Program-made: the position numbers and the translations under genes
Notes under the pieces: generated by a model
Seen by the model: the letters and a program-made list of their open reading frames with translations, nothing else
Database searches by the model: none
Told to the model about the DNA's origin: nothing
Part shown: positions 6,503 to 12,119 of the stretch, in pieces
Layout of the letters: every line of letters begins with the position of its first letter
Position numbering within the stretch: position 1 is the first letter of the stretch
Origin: Chloroflexota bacterium
GTDB lineage: Bacteria > Chloroflexota > Limnocylindria > QHBO01
DNA length: 12,119 bases
NCBI GenBank assembly: GCA_013694795.1
Contig: JACDBS010000009.1
Coordinates: 1-12,119, forward strand
Reading direction: 5' to 3'

Positions 6503-6536
6503 CGTGCCGGCCATTCTGACACCGATGGCGCGCGCC

Positions 6537-6962
6537 TCACTCGGCGGGAGATTCGGTCGCGATCGGCTCCGCATGGGCCGGCGCGGGACTCGTCTGCCAC
6601 GCACGCCACGCATCGCGGGCCACCCAGACGGCGATGAGCAGGATGAGGAACCCATTCACCGGATGGAGCGCCGCGATGGCCGGCACCGAATCGCGCTGGA
6701 GGACGAGGACAGATTGCAGGATGAACTGGCCGAACATGACCGCCGCCGCGATCGCATGCCACCGCCCATACCGCCCGACCAGCGCGGTCACGAGCAGGAC
6801 GGCGGGCAGCAGCGTGAGCAGGTAGCCGAAATCGCGGTGCGTCGCGAATGCGGTGGCTCCGGAGAAGACTCCCATGCCGGCCAGAAAGACCTGCACGAAC
6901 AGGCCGATGACGTACAGCCAGGCGACGCCGAGGTGGATCGGACGCGCGATGCTCTGGGCCAT
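6537..6962 (-). CDS. DUF6220-like four-helix membrane protein
   Basis: A small integral membrane protein of unknown function, 141 residues, with four predicted helices at roughly 11-35, 44-63, 68-90 and 98-118. The motifs QVFLAGMGVFSG (helix 1 end), THRDFGYLL (start of helix 2) and ALHPVNGFL (start of helix 4) match what I remember of the DUF6220 family, where histidines at the last two positions are conserved; the two membrane-edge histidines (THR and LHP) make haem or metal binding conceivable but this is speculation. The C-terminal tail is Pro/Ala/Glu-rich. The ATG at 6962 has a strong ribosome binding site GGAGGA 7 nt upstream. It lies 56 bp after mmsA and 34 bp before the PLP enzyme, in the same direction, so it probably shares their transcript. 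Confidence 0.78.
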   Translation of the reverse strand: MAQSIARPIHLGVAWLYVIGLFVQVFLAGMGVFSGATAFATHRDFGYLLTLLPAVLLVTALVGRYGRWHAIAAAVMFGQFILQSVLVLQRDSVPAIAALHPVNGFLILLIAVWVARDAWRAWQTSPAPAHAEPIATESPAE

Positions 6963-7018
6963 CGAATGTTCCTCCGTTCACGATGCCGACGCGGGACGGT
7001 GCGCCTCGTGCAGGCTCC

Positions 7019-8563
7019 CTATCTCGTCCGCGGGAAGCCGAGATCCACCGACGATGTCCCTGGATCCGGCCAGCGAGCGGTGACGACCTTGCCGCGCGTG
7101 TAGAACCCGATCCCCTCGGGGCCGTACATGTGGATGTCGCCGAAGAGCGACGACTTCCAGCCGCCGAAGCTGTAGTACGCGACCGGCACCGGGATCGGCA
7201 CGTTGAGGCCGACCATCCCGACACTGACGTCGAACTGGTACTGGCGCGCTGCGCCGCCGTCGCGGGTGAAGATGGCCGTGCCGTTGCCGTACTCGTTGTC
7301 GTTCACGATCTTCAACGCCTCGGGATAGTCGGGCACGCGAACGATCTCCAGCACCGGCCCGAAGATCTCGTTGCGGTAGCACTCCATCTCGGGCGTCACG
7401 TTGTCGAGCAGCGAGACGCCCAGGAAGAAGCCCTTGTCTTCCTTGTACAGGACGTGCTCGCGCCCGTCGACCCGCAGCGTGGCGCCCTGGGAAGGACCGC
7501 TCTCGAGATAGGAAGCCACCTTGTCGCGGTGCTCCCTGGTGATGAGCGGGCCCATCTCGGACCCCTCTTCATGACCCGGACCGATCTTGATCTTGGGCAG
7601 CCGCTCCTCGATGGCCGCGACCAGCGGATCGGCAACATCGCCGACGGCCACCACGACTGAGATAGCCATGCAGCGCTCGCCCGCGGAGCCGTAGGCGGCG
7701 GAGACGGCGGCATCGGCGGCCATCTCGATATCGGCGTCTGGCAGGACGACCATGTGGTTCTTCGCGCCACCCAGCGCCTGCACCCGCTTGCCGGCCTTCG
7801 TGCCGGTCTCGTAGATGTAGCGCGCGATCGGCGTGGAGCCCACGAAGCTCACCGCCGCGATGCCGGGGTGCTCGAGGATGGCATCGACCGCCACCTTGTC
7901 CCCGTGCACGACGTTGAAGACGCCGTCCGGCACGCCGGCCTCCTTGAGGAGCTCAGCCAGATAGACCGATGCGGATGGGTCCTTTTCGCTCGGCTTCAGG
8001 ATGAAGGCGTTGCCGCAGGCGATGGCGTTGGCGAACATCCACATCGGCACCATGGCCGGGAAGTTGAACGGAGTGATGCCCGCCACCACGCCCAGCGGCT
8101 GGCGGATCTGGTAGACGTCAACCCCGCTGCTGACCTGCTCGCTGAAGCCGCCCTTGAGGAGGTGCGGGATGCCGGTCGCGAACTCGATGTTCTCCAGGCC
8201 GCGGGCGACCTCGCCCAACGCATCGGTCCTGACCTTGCCGTGCTCGCGGGTCAGGTGCGCCGCGATCTCCTCGCGGTGCTGCTCCACCAGGTTGCGGACG
8301 CGGAACATGATCTCGGTCCGCCTGCTGATCGACGTGGCACGCCAGGCCGGGAACGCATCGTGGGCCGCGGTGACCGCCTGATTGACCTCTTCGACCGACG
8401 CGAAGTCGACGAGTCGCGCGACCTCGCCGGTGGCCGGGTTGTAGACCGGACCGTTTCGGCCGCTGGTGCCTGCCACGCGAACGCCATTGATCCAGTGGTT
8501 GACCCGCTCCAGCCCGGTCGCGTCACTGCCCGCGGCGACCGGCGGCTCTGCGACGTGCGTCAT
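7019..8563 (-). CDS. mmsA: CoA-acylating methylmalonate-semialdehyde dehydrogenase
   Basis: Converts methylmalonate semialdehyde or malonate semialdehyde, NAD+ and CoA to propionyl-CoA or acetyl-CoA plus CO2, in valine, beta-alanine and inositol breakdown. The 514-residue product has the aldehyde dehydrogenase core: ITPFNFP with N167, KPSEKDP (190-196), FVGSTPIARYIY, the nucleophile C298 in GSAGERCMA, and NEIFGPVLEIV (398-408). The usual general-base glutamate before LGG is absent (VQALGGAKNHMVVLPDA), which is diagnostic of the CoA-dependent MMSDH branch, as is the C-terminal SSLFGDIHMYGPEG-FYTRGKV block. The ATG at 8563 is chosen for its ribosome binding site GAGGAG (8568-8573); an upstream TTG at 8602 would precede that site. 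It heads the minus-strand run. No other valine or inositol degradation gene is in view. Confidence 0.93.
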   Translation of the reverse strand: MTHVAEPPVAAGSDATGLERVNHWINGVRVAGTSGRNGPVYNPATGEVARLVDFASVEEVNQAVTAAHDAFPAWRATSISRRTEIMFRVRNLVEQHREEIAAHLTREHGKVRTDALGEVARGLENIEFATGIPHLLKGGFSEQVSSGVDVYQIRQPLGVVAGITPFNFPAMVPMWMFANAIACGNAFILKPSEKDPSASVYLAELLKEAGVPDGVFNVVHGDKVAVDAILEHPGIAAVSFVGSTPIARYIYETGTKAGKRVQALGGAKNHMVVLPDADIEMAADAAVSAAYGSAGERCMAISVVVAVGDVADPLVAAIEERLPKIKIGPGHEEGSEMGPLITREHRDKVASYLESGPSQGATLRVDGREHVLYKEDKGFFLGVSLLDNVTPEMECYRNEIFGPVLEIVRVPDYPEALKIVNDNEYGNGTAIFTRDGGAARQYQFDVSVGMVGLNVPIPVPVAYYSFGGWKSSLFGDIHMYGPEGIGFYTRGKVVTARWPDPGTSSVDLGFPRTR

Positions 8564-8601
8564 GACGCTCCTCGTATGTGCTCGCTTGCTTCGATTTGCC
8601 A

Positions 8602-8630
8602 ACGATACTCCGCATGAGCCGATGCGTCAG
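8602..8630 (-). promoter_or_regulatory. Promoter of mmsA
   Basis: On the minus strand CTGACG (8630-8625, four of six -35 consensus bases) is followed after exactly 17 bp by TATCGT (8607-8602, four of six -10 bases). Transcription would start near 8595, giving a leader of about 32 nt that carries the GAGGAG ribosome binding site. The -35 lies inside a 12-bp sequence that is repeated at 8783-8794. Confidence 0.5.
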
Positions 8631-8794
8631 GTCGAGAGCCCGGGCGCGGGCATCCAACCGCCGCTCGGCGACGATAACGGCGAACGGGGCTTCGGTACGC
8701 ACCGGCTCGGGGCGGTGCACGCTGGATTCGCGCCGCTCAGCGGCGGAAAGGCTCACGACGCGGCCGGAAATCTCTCCGAGCACCGATGCGTCAG
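8619..8794. repeat. Pair of 12-bp direct repeats upstream of mmsA
   Basis: CCGATGCGTCAG occurs at 8619-8630 and, in the same orientation, at 8783-8794. The first copy contains the mmsA -35 element; the second covers the stop codon of the upstream membrane-protein gene. The copies start 164 bp apart. They could be regulator sites, though in a GC-rich 12-kb window a chance 12-mer repeat is not surprising. The 8564-8790 interval between them otherwise holds only a doubtful minus-strand frame (8523-8819). Confidence 0.35.
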
Positions 8795-9414
8795 CGGGCG
8801 GTGGCCCTTCGCACGCCACCGACGACGCAGCCGATCACGTACATCGCCGACAGCCCCACCTCGACGGCAAGCGGCCAGCTCTCGGGAGCGATCCCGTCGC
8901 GGAGCCCCGCAACGTTCGACCCGACGATGAGGCATACGAGCATCGCGGCCAGTCCCACGCCCATCAGCGGCGGAGCGACGGCACCGCGTGGCGCCACGAG
9001 AACGCCAAATGTCGCAAGGGAGCAAAGCACGACCATGAGTGAAAGGCCGGCTGTCCAGCCCACGAAGTCCCAGTCGTAATAGCCGAAATGCACACGAGCC
9101 CACTCGTGCAGCGTCAGCTCGACCGCGATCGCCAGCGCCAGACCGATCAGCGGCAGGACGAAGTCCACGGCCCTCGCCGTCAGCCCGCGGCCGAAAATCC
9201 GGCGCCCGATCACGAACGCCGCCGCCATGCTGAGCAATCCATTGATCCCAAGCAGGACGGCCAGGTCCCATCGAACGGTCTCGGTCGGATTGGCACCCAC
9301 GACCGGAGCAGCGAGCGGAACCGCCACGAAAAGCGAGACAAACCAGGCCACCAAAGAGAGCCCCGCCCAGAGCCACGGCGCGGTTGAACTGAAGGATCGT
9401 TCGTTCGAGGTCAT
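8791..9414 (-). CDS. Unrecognised six-helix membrane protein
   Basis: I do not recognise the family. The 207-residue product has six probable membrane helices at roughly 14-36, 49-70, 83-101, 115-140, 148-168 and 182-201, joined by short loops; both termini are polar. The only distinctive segment is between helices 3 and 4, ELTLHEWARVHFGYYDWDFVGW, which is rich in aromatic, His and acidic residues and could be a ligand or metal site at the membrane surface (speculative). The ATG at 9414 has only a weak GAG-type ribosome binding site. It is read in the same direction as mmsA but is separated from it by 227 bp and by a good mmsA promoter, so it is probably a separate transcript. Confidence 0.7.
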   Translation of the reverse strand: MTSNERSFSSTAPWLWAGLSLVAWFVSLFVAVPLAAPVVGANPTETVRWDLAVLLGINGLLSMAAAFVIGRRIFGRGLTARAVDFVLPLIGLALAIAVELTLHEWARVHFGYYDWDFVGWTAGLSLMVVLCSLATFGVLVAPRGAVAPPLMGVGLAAMLVCLIVGSNVAGLRDGIAPESWPLAVEVGLSAMYVIGCVVGGVRRATAR

Positions 9415-9690
9415 CGTCGCTCAGACGCGTTCAACAGCCAGCGTGTGACGCCCCAATGCTCGCCCACCGCCATTGGATCTGGTCAGGTATTCGCCGGCTG
9501 AACGCTATCGGCCGCTGGATGTCCGTAGACGGTCAGCTAATCATGGGCTGACTCTTGGGGTCGGAACTGAGCCGAACCGGCCACCGAGATGTCCGCGCCC
9601 ACGCTTGGCTCAGAGCTTGGCACCGCGAAGAAGCGTCCAGTTTGTTGCTCTACCAGTCACCCGACGAATAGCGGGGCAAAAGGACGCCGA
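9415..9690. other. Intergenic gap without a convincing gene
   Basis: No frame here has recognisable homology or a ribosome binding site, and base composition is less biased than in the flanking genes. It holds one hairpin, GTCAGC with a 9-nt loop and GCTGAC (9532-9552), without a following T-run. It would contain the end of the CBS-like transcript and the promoter of the six-helix membrane protein; no clear -10/-35 pair was identified. Confidence 0.5.
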
Positions 9691-10779
9691 TCAACCTGGT
9701 TGAGGGATCTCCGCGCCGCGCAGCACGACCTCTGCCTGCGTCGCCCGCCAGTCGTAGTCGGACACGGCCTCGGCGGCGCCGAGCAGCCCGCGATCGCGCA
9801 GCCAGTCGTCGTTGTACAGCTTGCCGACATAGTTGCGCCCGGAGTCCGGCAGCAGCACCACGAACAGCGCATCCGCATCGTCCAGCGAGCGCGCCACCTG
9901 GAGCGTGGCCCACAGCGCCGTGCCGCACGACTCGCCCATCAGGATGCCCTCGCGGGCCGTCGCAAAGCGCGCCGTGAGCATCGCGTCGCGGTCGCTCACC
10001 CGCACGACAAGGTCGCAGATCGAAGTGTCATAGGTCACGGGCCAGAAGTCCTCGCCGATGCCCTCGGTCAGGTACGCGCCCGGCGCGTCACCCGAGTACA
10101 CCGACCCGGCCGGATCGGCGCCAACGATGACGACCTCAGGATTCCGCTCCTTCAGGTAACGACCCGCCCCGGAAACCGTCCCTCCGGTCCCCAGAGAGAC
10201 CACCAGGTGCGTGACACGGCCATCGGTCGCGTCCCAGATCTCGGGGCCGGTCGTCACATAGTGCGCTTCGGGATTCGCCGGATTCGAGTACTGGTCCGGC
10301 TCCCACGCGCCGGGCGTCTCGCGTGCCAATCGGTCCGAAACCCGGTAGTACGAGCGCTCATCGGAAGGATCCACATCGGTGGGGCAGACGATCACCTCGG
10401 CCCCATAGGCGCGCAACAGGGCCTGCTTCTCCGCGGACTGCTTATCGGCCATGACGAAGATGCACCGATACCCCTTCACCGCCGCGGCCTGCGCCAGCCC
10501 CACACCCGTATTTCCGGAAGTCGGCTCCACGATCACGCCGCCGGGGCGGAGCAGGCCTGCCCGCTCGGCGGCTTCGATCATGGGCAGCGCGATGCGGTCC
10601 TTCACCGAACCGCCCGGGTTCATATGCTCGAGCTTGGCGACGATCCGCGGGCGGACCCCCGCGGCCACGCGATCAAGCCCAACGAGCGGCGTACGACCCA
10701 CCGCGGCGGTCACATCGGCCAGGATGCCCGGTCGGTCAGCCAGCGGAGGCCTCCGCCTGCGGCTGCGGCGCGGGCGCAT
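9691..10779 (-). CDS. Cystathionine beta-synthase-like PLP enzyme lacking the Bateman module
   Basis: Probably condenses homocysteine and serine (or O-acetylserine and sulfide) in cysteine synthesis. The 362-residue product aligns by memory along the catalytic core of actinobacterial Cbs such as Mycobacterium Rv1077: VGRTPLV, the PLP lysine in LNPGGSVKDRI-type context (here MNPGGSVKDRI), EPTSGNTGVGLA, the phosphate-binding loop SLGTGGTVSGAGRYLKE, GADPAGSVYSG, TEGIGEDFWP and LLPDSGRNYVGKLYNDDW. That last block is typical of Cbs, not CysK. It stops about where the first CBS (Bateman) domain should begin, so SAM-type regulation is absent; no domain remnant is seen after the stop. ATG 10779 has AGGA 3 nt upstream and overlaps lgt by 44 nt; its Arg-rich first 18 residues are odd, and GTG 10713 is an alternative start. 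Confidence 0.88.
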   Translation of the reverse strand: MRPRRSRRRRPPLADRPGILADVTAAVGRTPLVGLDRVAAGVRPRIVAKLEHMNPGGSVKDRIALPMIEAAERAGLLRPGGVIVEPTSGNTGVGLAQAAAVKGYRCIFVMADKQSAEKQALLRAYGAEVIVCPTDVDPSDERSYYRVSDRLARETPGAWEPDQYSNPANPEAHYVTTGPEIWDATDGRVTHLVVSLGTGGTVSGAGRYLKERNPEVVIVGADPAGSVYSGDAPGAYLTEGIGEDFWPVTYDTSICDLVVRVSDRDAMLTARFATAREGILMGESCGTALWATLQVARSLDDADALFVVLLPDSGRNYVGKLYNDDWLRDRGLLGAAEAVSDYDWRATQAEVVLRGAEIPQPG

Positions 10780-11635
10780 CGGTCCTGGGCTCGTCGGCCG
10801 GCCTGATCATGGGCGAGCCCAGTCCGCGCCGGTGCCGGTAGACGAGCCAGACCCCGGCCAGGAGGAGGCCGATGATGCCCACCCACATCGCGGTCGGCAC
10901 GCCGAGGATGGTCCAGTTGTTGACGCGGTACGACTCGAGCAGGGTGCGCACCGCGCCGTACCACATGATGTACATGAGGGCGGCGTCACCGGCCAGGAGG
11001 CGCGGACCGAACCGGCGAATGGCGTACAGCAGCACCAGCATCCCGACCAGGTTGAGCGCCATCTCATAGGCGAAGAGCGGCACGAACTGGGTCGTATCGA
11101 CCGGGAAGGTCCCCACGTCCCACCCCGTTTCGGCCCGGTGCGCGGCATCGATGGGGATGCCGAACGGCAGGCACGGCGGGAAATCGGTGCCGCACAGGGA
11201 GGTTGGTGGGCCGTAGAGCTCCTGGTTGACGAAGTTGCCAAGGCGGCCGATGACCTGGCCCAGCAGCAGCGCGGGCGCGAATACATCCAGCCAGCGAGCC
11301 GTATTGAGCCCCTTCGACCGGGTGGATAGGAAAATGGCCAGTGCGCCCCCGGCCACGGCACCCGGAATACCGATGCCGCCGTTCCAGACCTGCGGAATCA
11401 GCAGCGGATTGGCGCTGTAGTAGTCCCACAGGTGAACAACGTGGTAGACCCGTGCGCCGATGACGGCCAGCACGATGACCAGCAGGAGCATGGACCACCC
11501 GTCCTCGGGGTCCTCGCCCACCCAGGTCGCCACCCGCGCTCCGAGGAGCGCGGAGATGAGCACGGCACTGGCGATGATGATCCCGTACCAGTGCAACTGG
11601 AGGGGACCGATCTCCAAGGCGATGGGGTCGATCAC
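10736..11635 (-). CDS. lgt: Prolipoprotein diacylglyceryl transferase
   Basis: Transfers diacylglycerol from phosphatidylglycerol to the lipobox cysteine of prolipoproteins, the first step of lipoprotein maturation, in the cytoplasmic membrane. The 299-residue product has about seven membrane helices and the Lgt signature GRLGNFVNQELYG (130-142), WNGGIGIPGAVAGG (84-97), ARVYHVVHLW with the H-D/W segment (61-71), and a late arginine in YGAVRTLLESYR. At the position of the E. coli H103 (NGG-x3-H-G) there is a proline (P91). The C-terminal 25 residues are Pro/Ala/Glu-rich and disordered. The start is GTG 11635, 6 nt after a TAGAAT -10 box. The gene overlaps the CBS-like gene by 44 nt if that gene starts at 10779, so the two form an operon. 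Confidence 0.94.
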   Translation of the reverse strand: MIDPIALEIGPLQLHWYGIIIASAVLISALLGARVATWVGEDPEDGWSMLLLVIVLAVIGARVYHVVHLWDYYSANPLLIPQVWNGGIGIPGAVAGGALAIFLSTRSKGLNTARWLDVFAPALLLGQVIGRLGNFVNQELYGPPTSLCGTDFPPCLPFGIPIDAAHRAETGWDVGTFPVDTTQFVPLFAYEMALNLVGMLVLLYAIRRFGPRLLAGDAALMYIMWYGAVRTLLESYRVNNWTILGVPTAMWVGIIGLLLAGVWLVYRHRRGLGSPMIRPADEPRTDAPAPQPQAEASAG

Positions 11636-11641
11636 CCGCCG

Positions 11642-11659
11642 ATTCTAGCGGGCTCCCGC
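11642..11659 (-). promoter_or_regulatory. Leaderless core promoter of lgt with adjacent palindrome
   Basis: On the minus strand TAGAAT (11647-11642) ends 6 nt before the GTG start at 11635, so the mRNA probably begins at or near the start codon; there is no Shine-Dalgarno sequence. A perfect inverted repeat GCGGG-AG-CCCGC (11659-11648) abuts the -10 on its upstream side, a possible operator. No -35 consensus is visible. The 12-mer CTAGAATCGGCG is identical to the one at upp. Confidence 0.5.
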
Positions 11660-11707
11660 ATTCCGGCCGCAGTGCCCGTGGCTCATCGTGCTGCCCTGCC
11701 ATCAGCG

Positions 11708-11739
11708 TAGGCTATGGCAAGACATGAGAGACCGAGGTG
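11708..11739 (+). promoter_or_regulatory. Start region of the MFS transporter gene: -10, uORF, RBS
   Basis: A weak -10 (TAGGCT, 11708-11713) would start an mRNA near 11720. It carries GAGGTG (11734-11739), a Shine-Dalgarno 4 nt before the ATG at 11744. A 7-codon frame (MRDRGDR, 11724-11747) ends in a TGA that overlaps this ATG as ATGA, so a short upstream ORF could be translationally coupled to the transporter. No -35 is evident. Confidence 0.4.
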
Positions 11740-11743
11740 ACCG

Positions 11744-12119
11744 ATGATCGAGGGCACAGCTCACTCCGCCGCGGATGACCGCGACGAGTTTGGTCGGCCG
11801 AAGGCACCGCTCTCGACGGGGCGGCTGCTCGCGGTCACGGCCTATTGGCTGGCCATCACCAGCCTGATGGGAGCATTGACCTTCAGCGTCATCCCGCGGC
11901 TCGTCGAGTCGGACGGGGTCCTTGGCAGCGCACAGCATCCCCTCGCCGGTCTGGCCATCGGTGCCATCACGACGATCGGGGTGGTGATCGCCATCCTCGT
12001 GCAGCCCACCATGGGCGCCATCAGCGACCACACCCGGCATCGGCTCGGACGGCGCAAGCCGTACATCGTCGCCGGAACGCTCATGGACCTCGTCTTTCTC
12101 TCGTTCCTGGCATGGGCCT
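11744..12119 (+). CDS. MFS transporter, GPH/SLC45-like (partial, runs off the right edge)
   Basis: The frame is open from ATG 11744 to the window end, 125 codons, with no stop. After a polar N-terminus (about 1-26) come helix 1 (LLAVTAYWLAITSLMGALTF, about 28-47), a loop, helix 2 (LAGLAIGAITTIGVVIAIL, about 67-86), then the MFS signature loop QPTMGAISDHTRHRLGRRKP (88-107) and helix 3 (YIVAGTLMDLVFLSFLAWA). The form QP-x-GAISD-x-T-x2-R-x-GRR-x-P is typical of GPH/SLC45-type transporters of sugars and glycosides, so a proton or sodium-coupled solute carrier in the cytoplasmic membrane is likely; the substrate cannot be read. The start has a GAGGTG ribosome binding site. It is divergent from lgt, with 108 bp between them. 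Confidence 0.85.
   Translation, partial: MIEGTAHSAADDRDEFGRPKAPLSTGRLLAVTAYWLAITSLMGALTFSVIPRLVESDGVLGSAQHPLAGLAIGAITTIGVVIAILVQPTMGAISDHTRHRLGRRKPYIVAGTLMDLVFLSFLAWA

Noticed and set aside
6503..6655. Longer N-terminus of the PLP enzyme up to 6655
   Set aside because: This part is Arg/Ser/Pro-rich, lies in another frame of the DUF6220-like gene, and the family normally begins at the MTDRFETLAVHAG stretch.
8523..8819. Minus-strand 98-codon frame between the six-helix membrane protein and mmsA, with fairly natural amino-acid composition
   Set aside because: It starts with GTG without a ribosome binding site, overlaps both neighbours (29 and 41 nt), runs through the mmsA promoter and ribosome binding site, and matches no family I know.
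9493..9581. tRNA-like segment bounded by GCCGG and CCGGC
   Set aside because: No T-arm GGTTCGA-type sequence, no anticodon stem of correct spacing, and the ends are a simple GC-rich palindrome.
9473..9703. Plus-strand 76-codon frame in the 9415-9690 gap
   Set aside because: TTG start without ribosome binding site, no family resemblance, and its end runs antisense into the CBS-like gene.

Overview
The window is GC-rich bacterial chromosome carrying tightly packed, mostly housekeeping metabolic genes. There is no phage, IS element, CRISPR array, rRNA or tRNA that I can see. The strong G/C third-position bias, the actinobacterial-type cystathionine beta-synthase core, the Gram-positive-type Lgt, the DUF6220-like membrane protein and the apparently leaderless promoters (a TAGAAT-type -10 only 6-8 nt before the start codon) suggest an uncultured Chloroflexota (for example Limnocylindria/Ellin6529-like) or an actinobacterium-like lineage. 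This placement is an inference; no marker gene is present.

Layout. (1) 1-193, minus: a fragment resembling the middle of an MFS transporter, running off the left edge. (2) 211-918, plus: upp (uracil salvage) with a C-terminal tail. (3) 919-1169: a non-coding stretch with a 12-bp inverted repeat, competing hairpins and two perfect DnaA boxes 11 bp apart. (4) 1170-1637, plus: thioredoxin-type arsC. (5) 1735-4799, plus: an operon of mdh, gltA and a metallo-beta-lactamase-fold hydrolase, joined by a 4-nt overlap and then a 0-nt junction. (6) 4836-8563, minus: a probable operon read as mmsA, DUF6220-like membrane protein, PLP transsulfuration enzyme (metB-like), small membrane protein. (7) 8791-9414, minus: an unrecognised six-helix membrane protein. 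(8) 9691-11635, minus: lgt followed by a cystathionine beta-synthase-like gene that lacks the regulatory Bateman module. (9) 11744 to the right edge, plus: the N-terminal part of an MFS (GPH/SLC45-like) transporter divergent from lgt.

How the genes fit together. mdh and gltA encode consecutive TCA-cycle steps (malate to oxaloacetate to citrate). mmsA would feed propionyl-CoA or acetyl-CoA from valine or inositol degradation into central metabolism. The CBS-like enzyme and the Cys/Met PLP enzyme together could run transsulfuration between homocysteine and cysteine. I see no clear undescribed multi-gene system. The best leads are the upp-arsC intergenic region (structured RNA candidate and tandem DnaA boxes), the leaderless promoter motif, the Bateman-less CBS, and the two unknown membrane proteins attached to metabolic genes.
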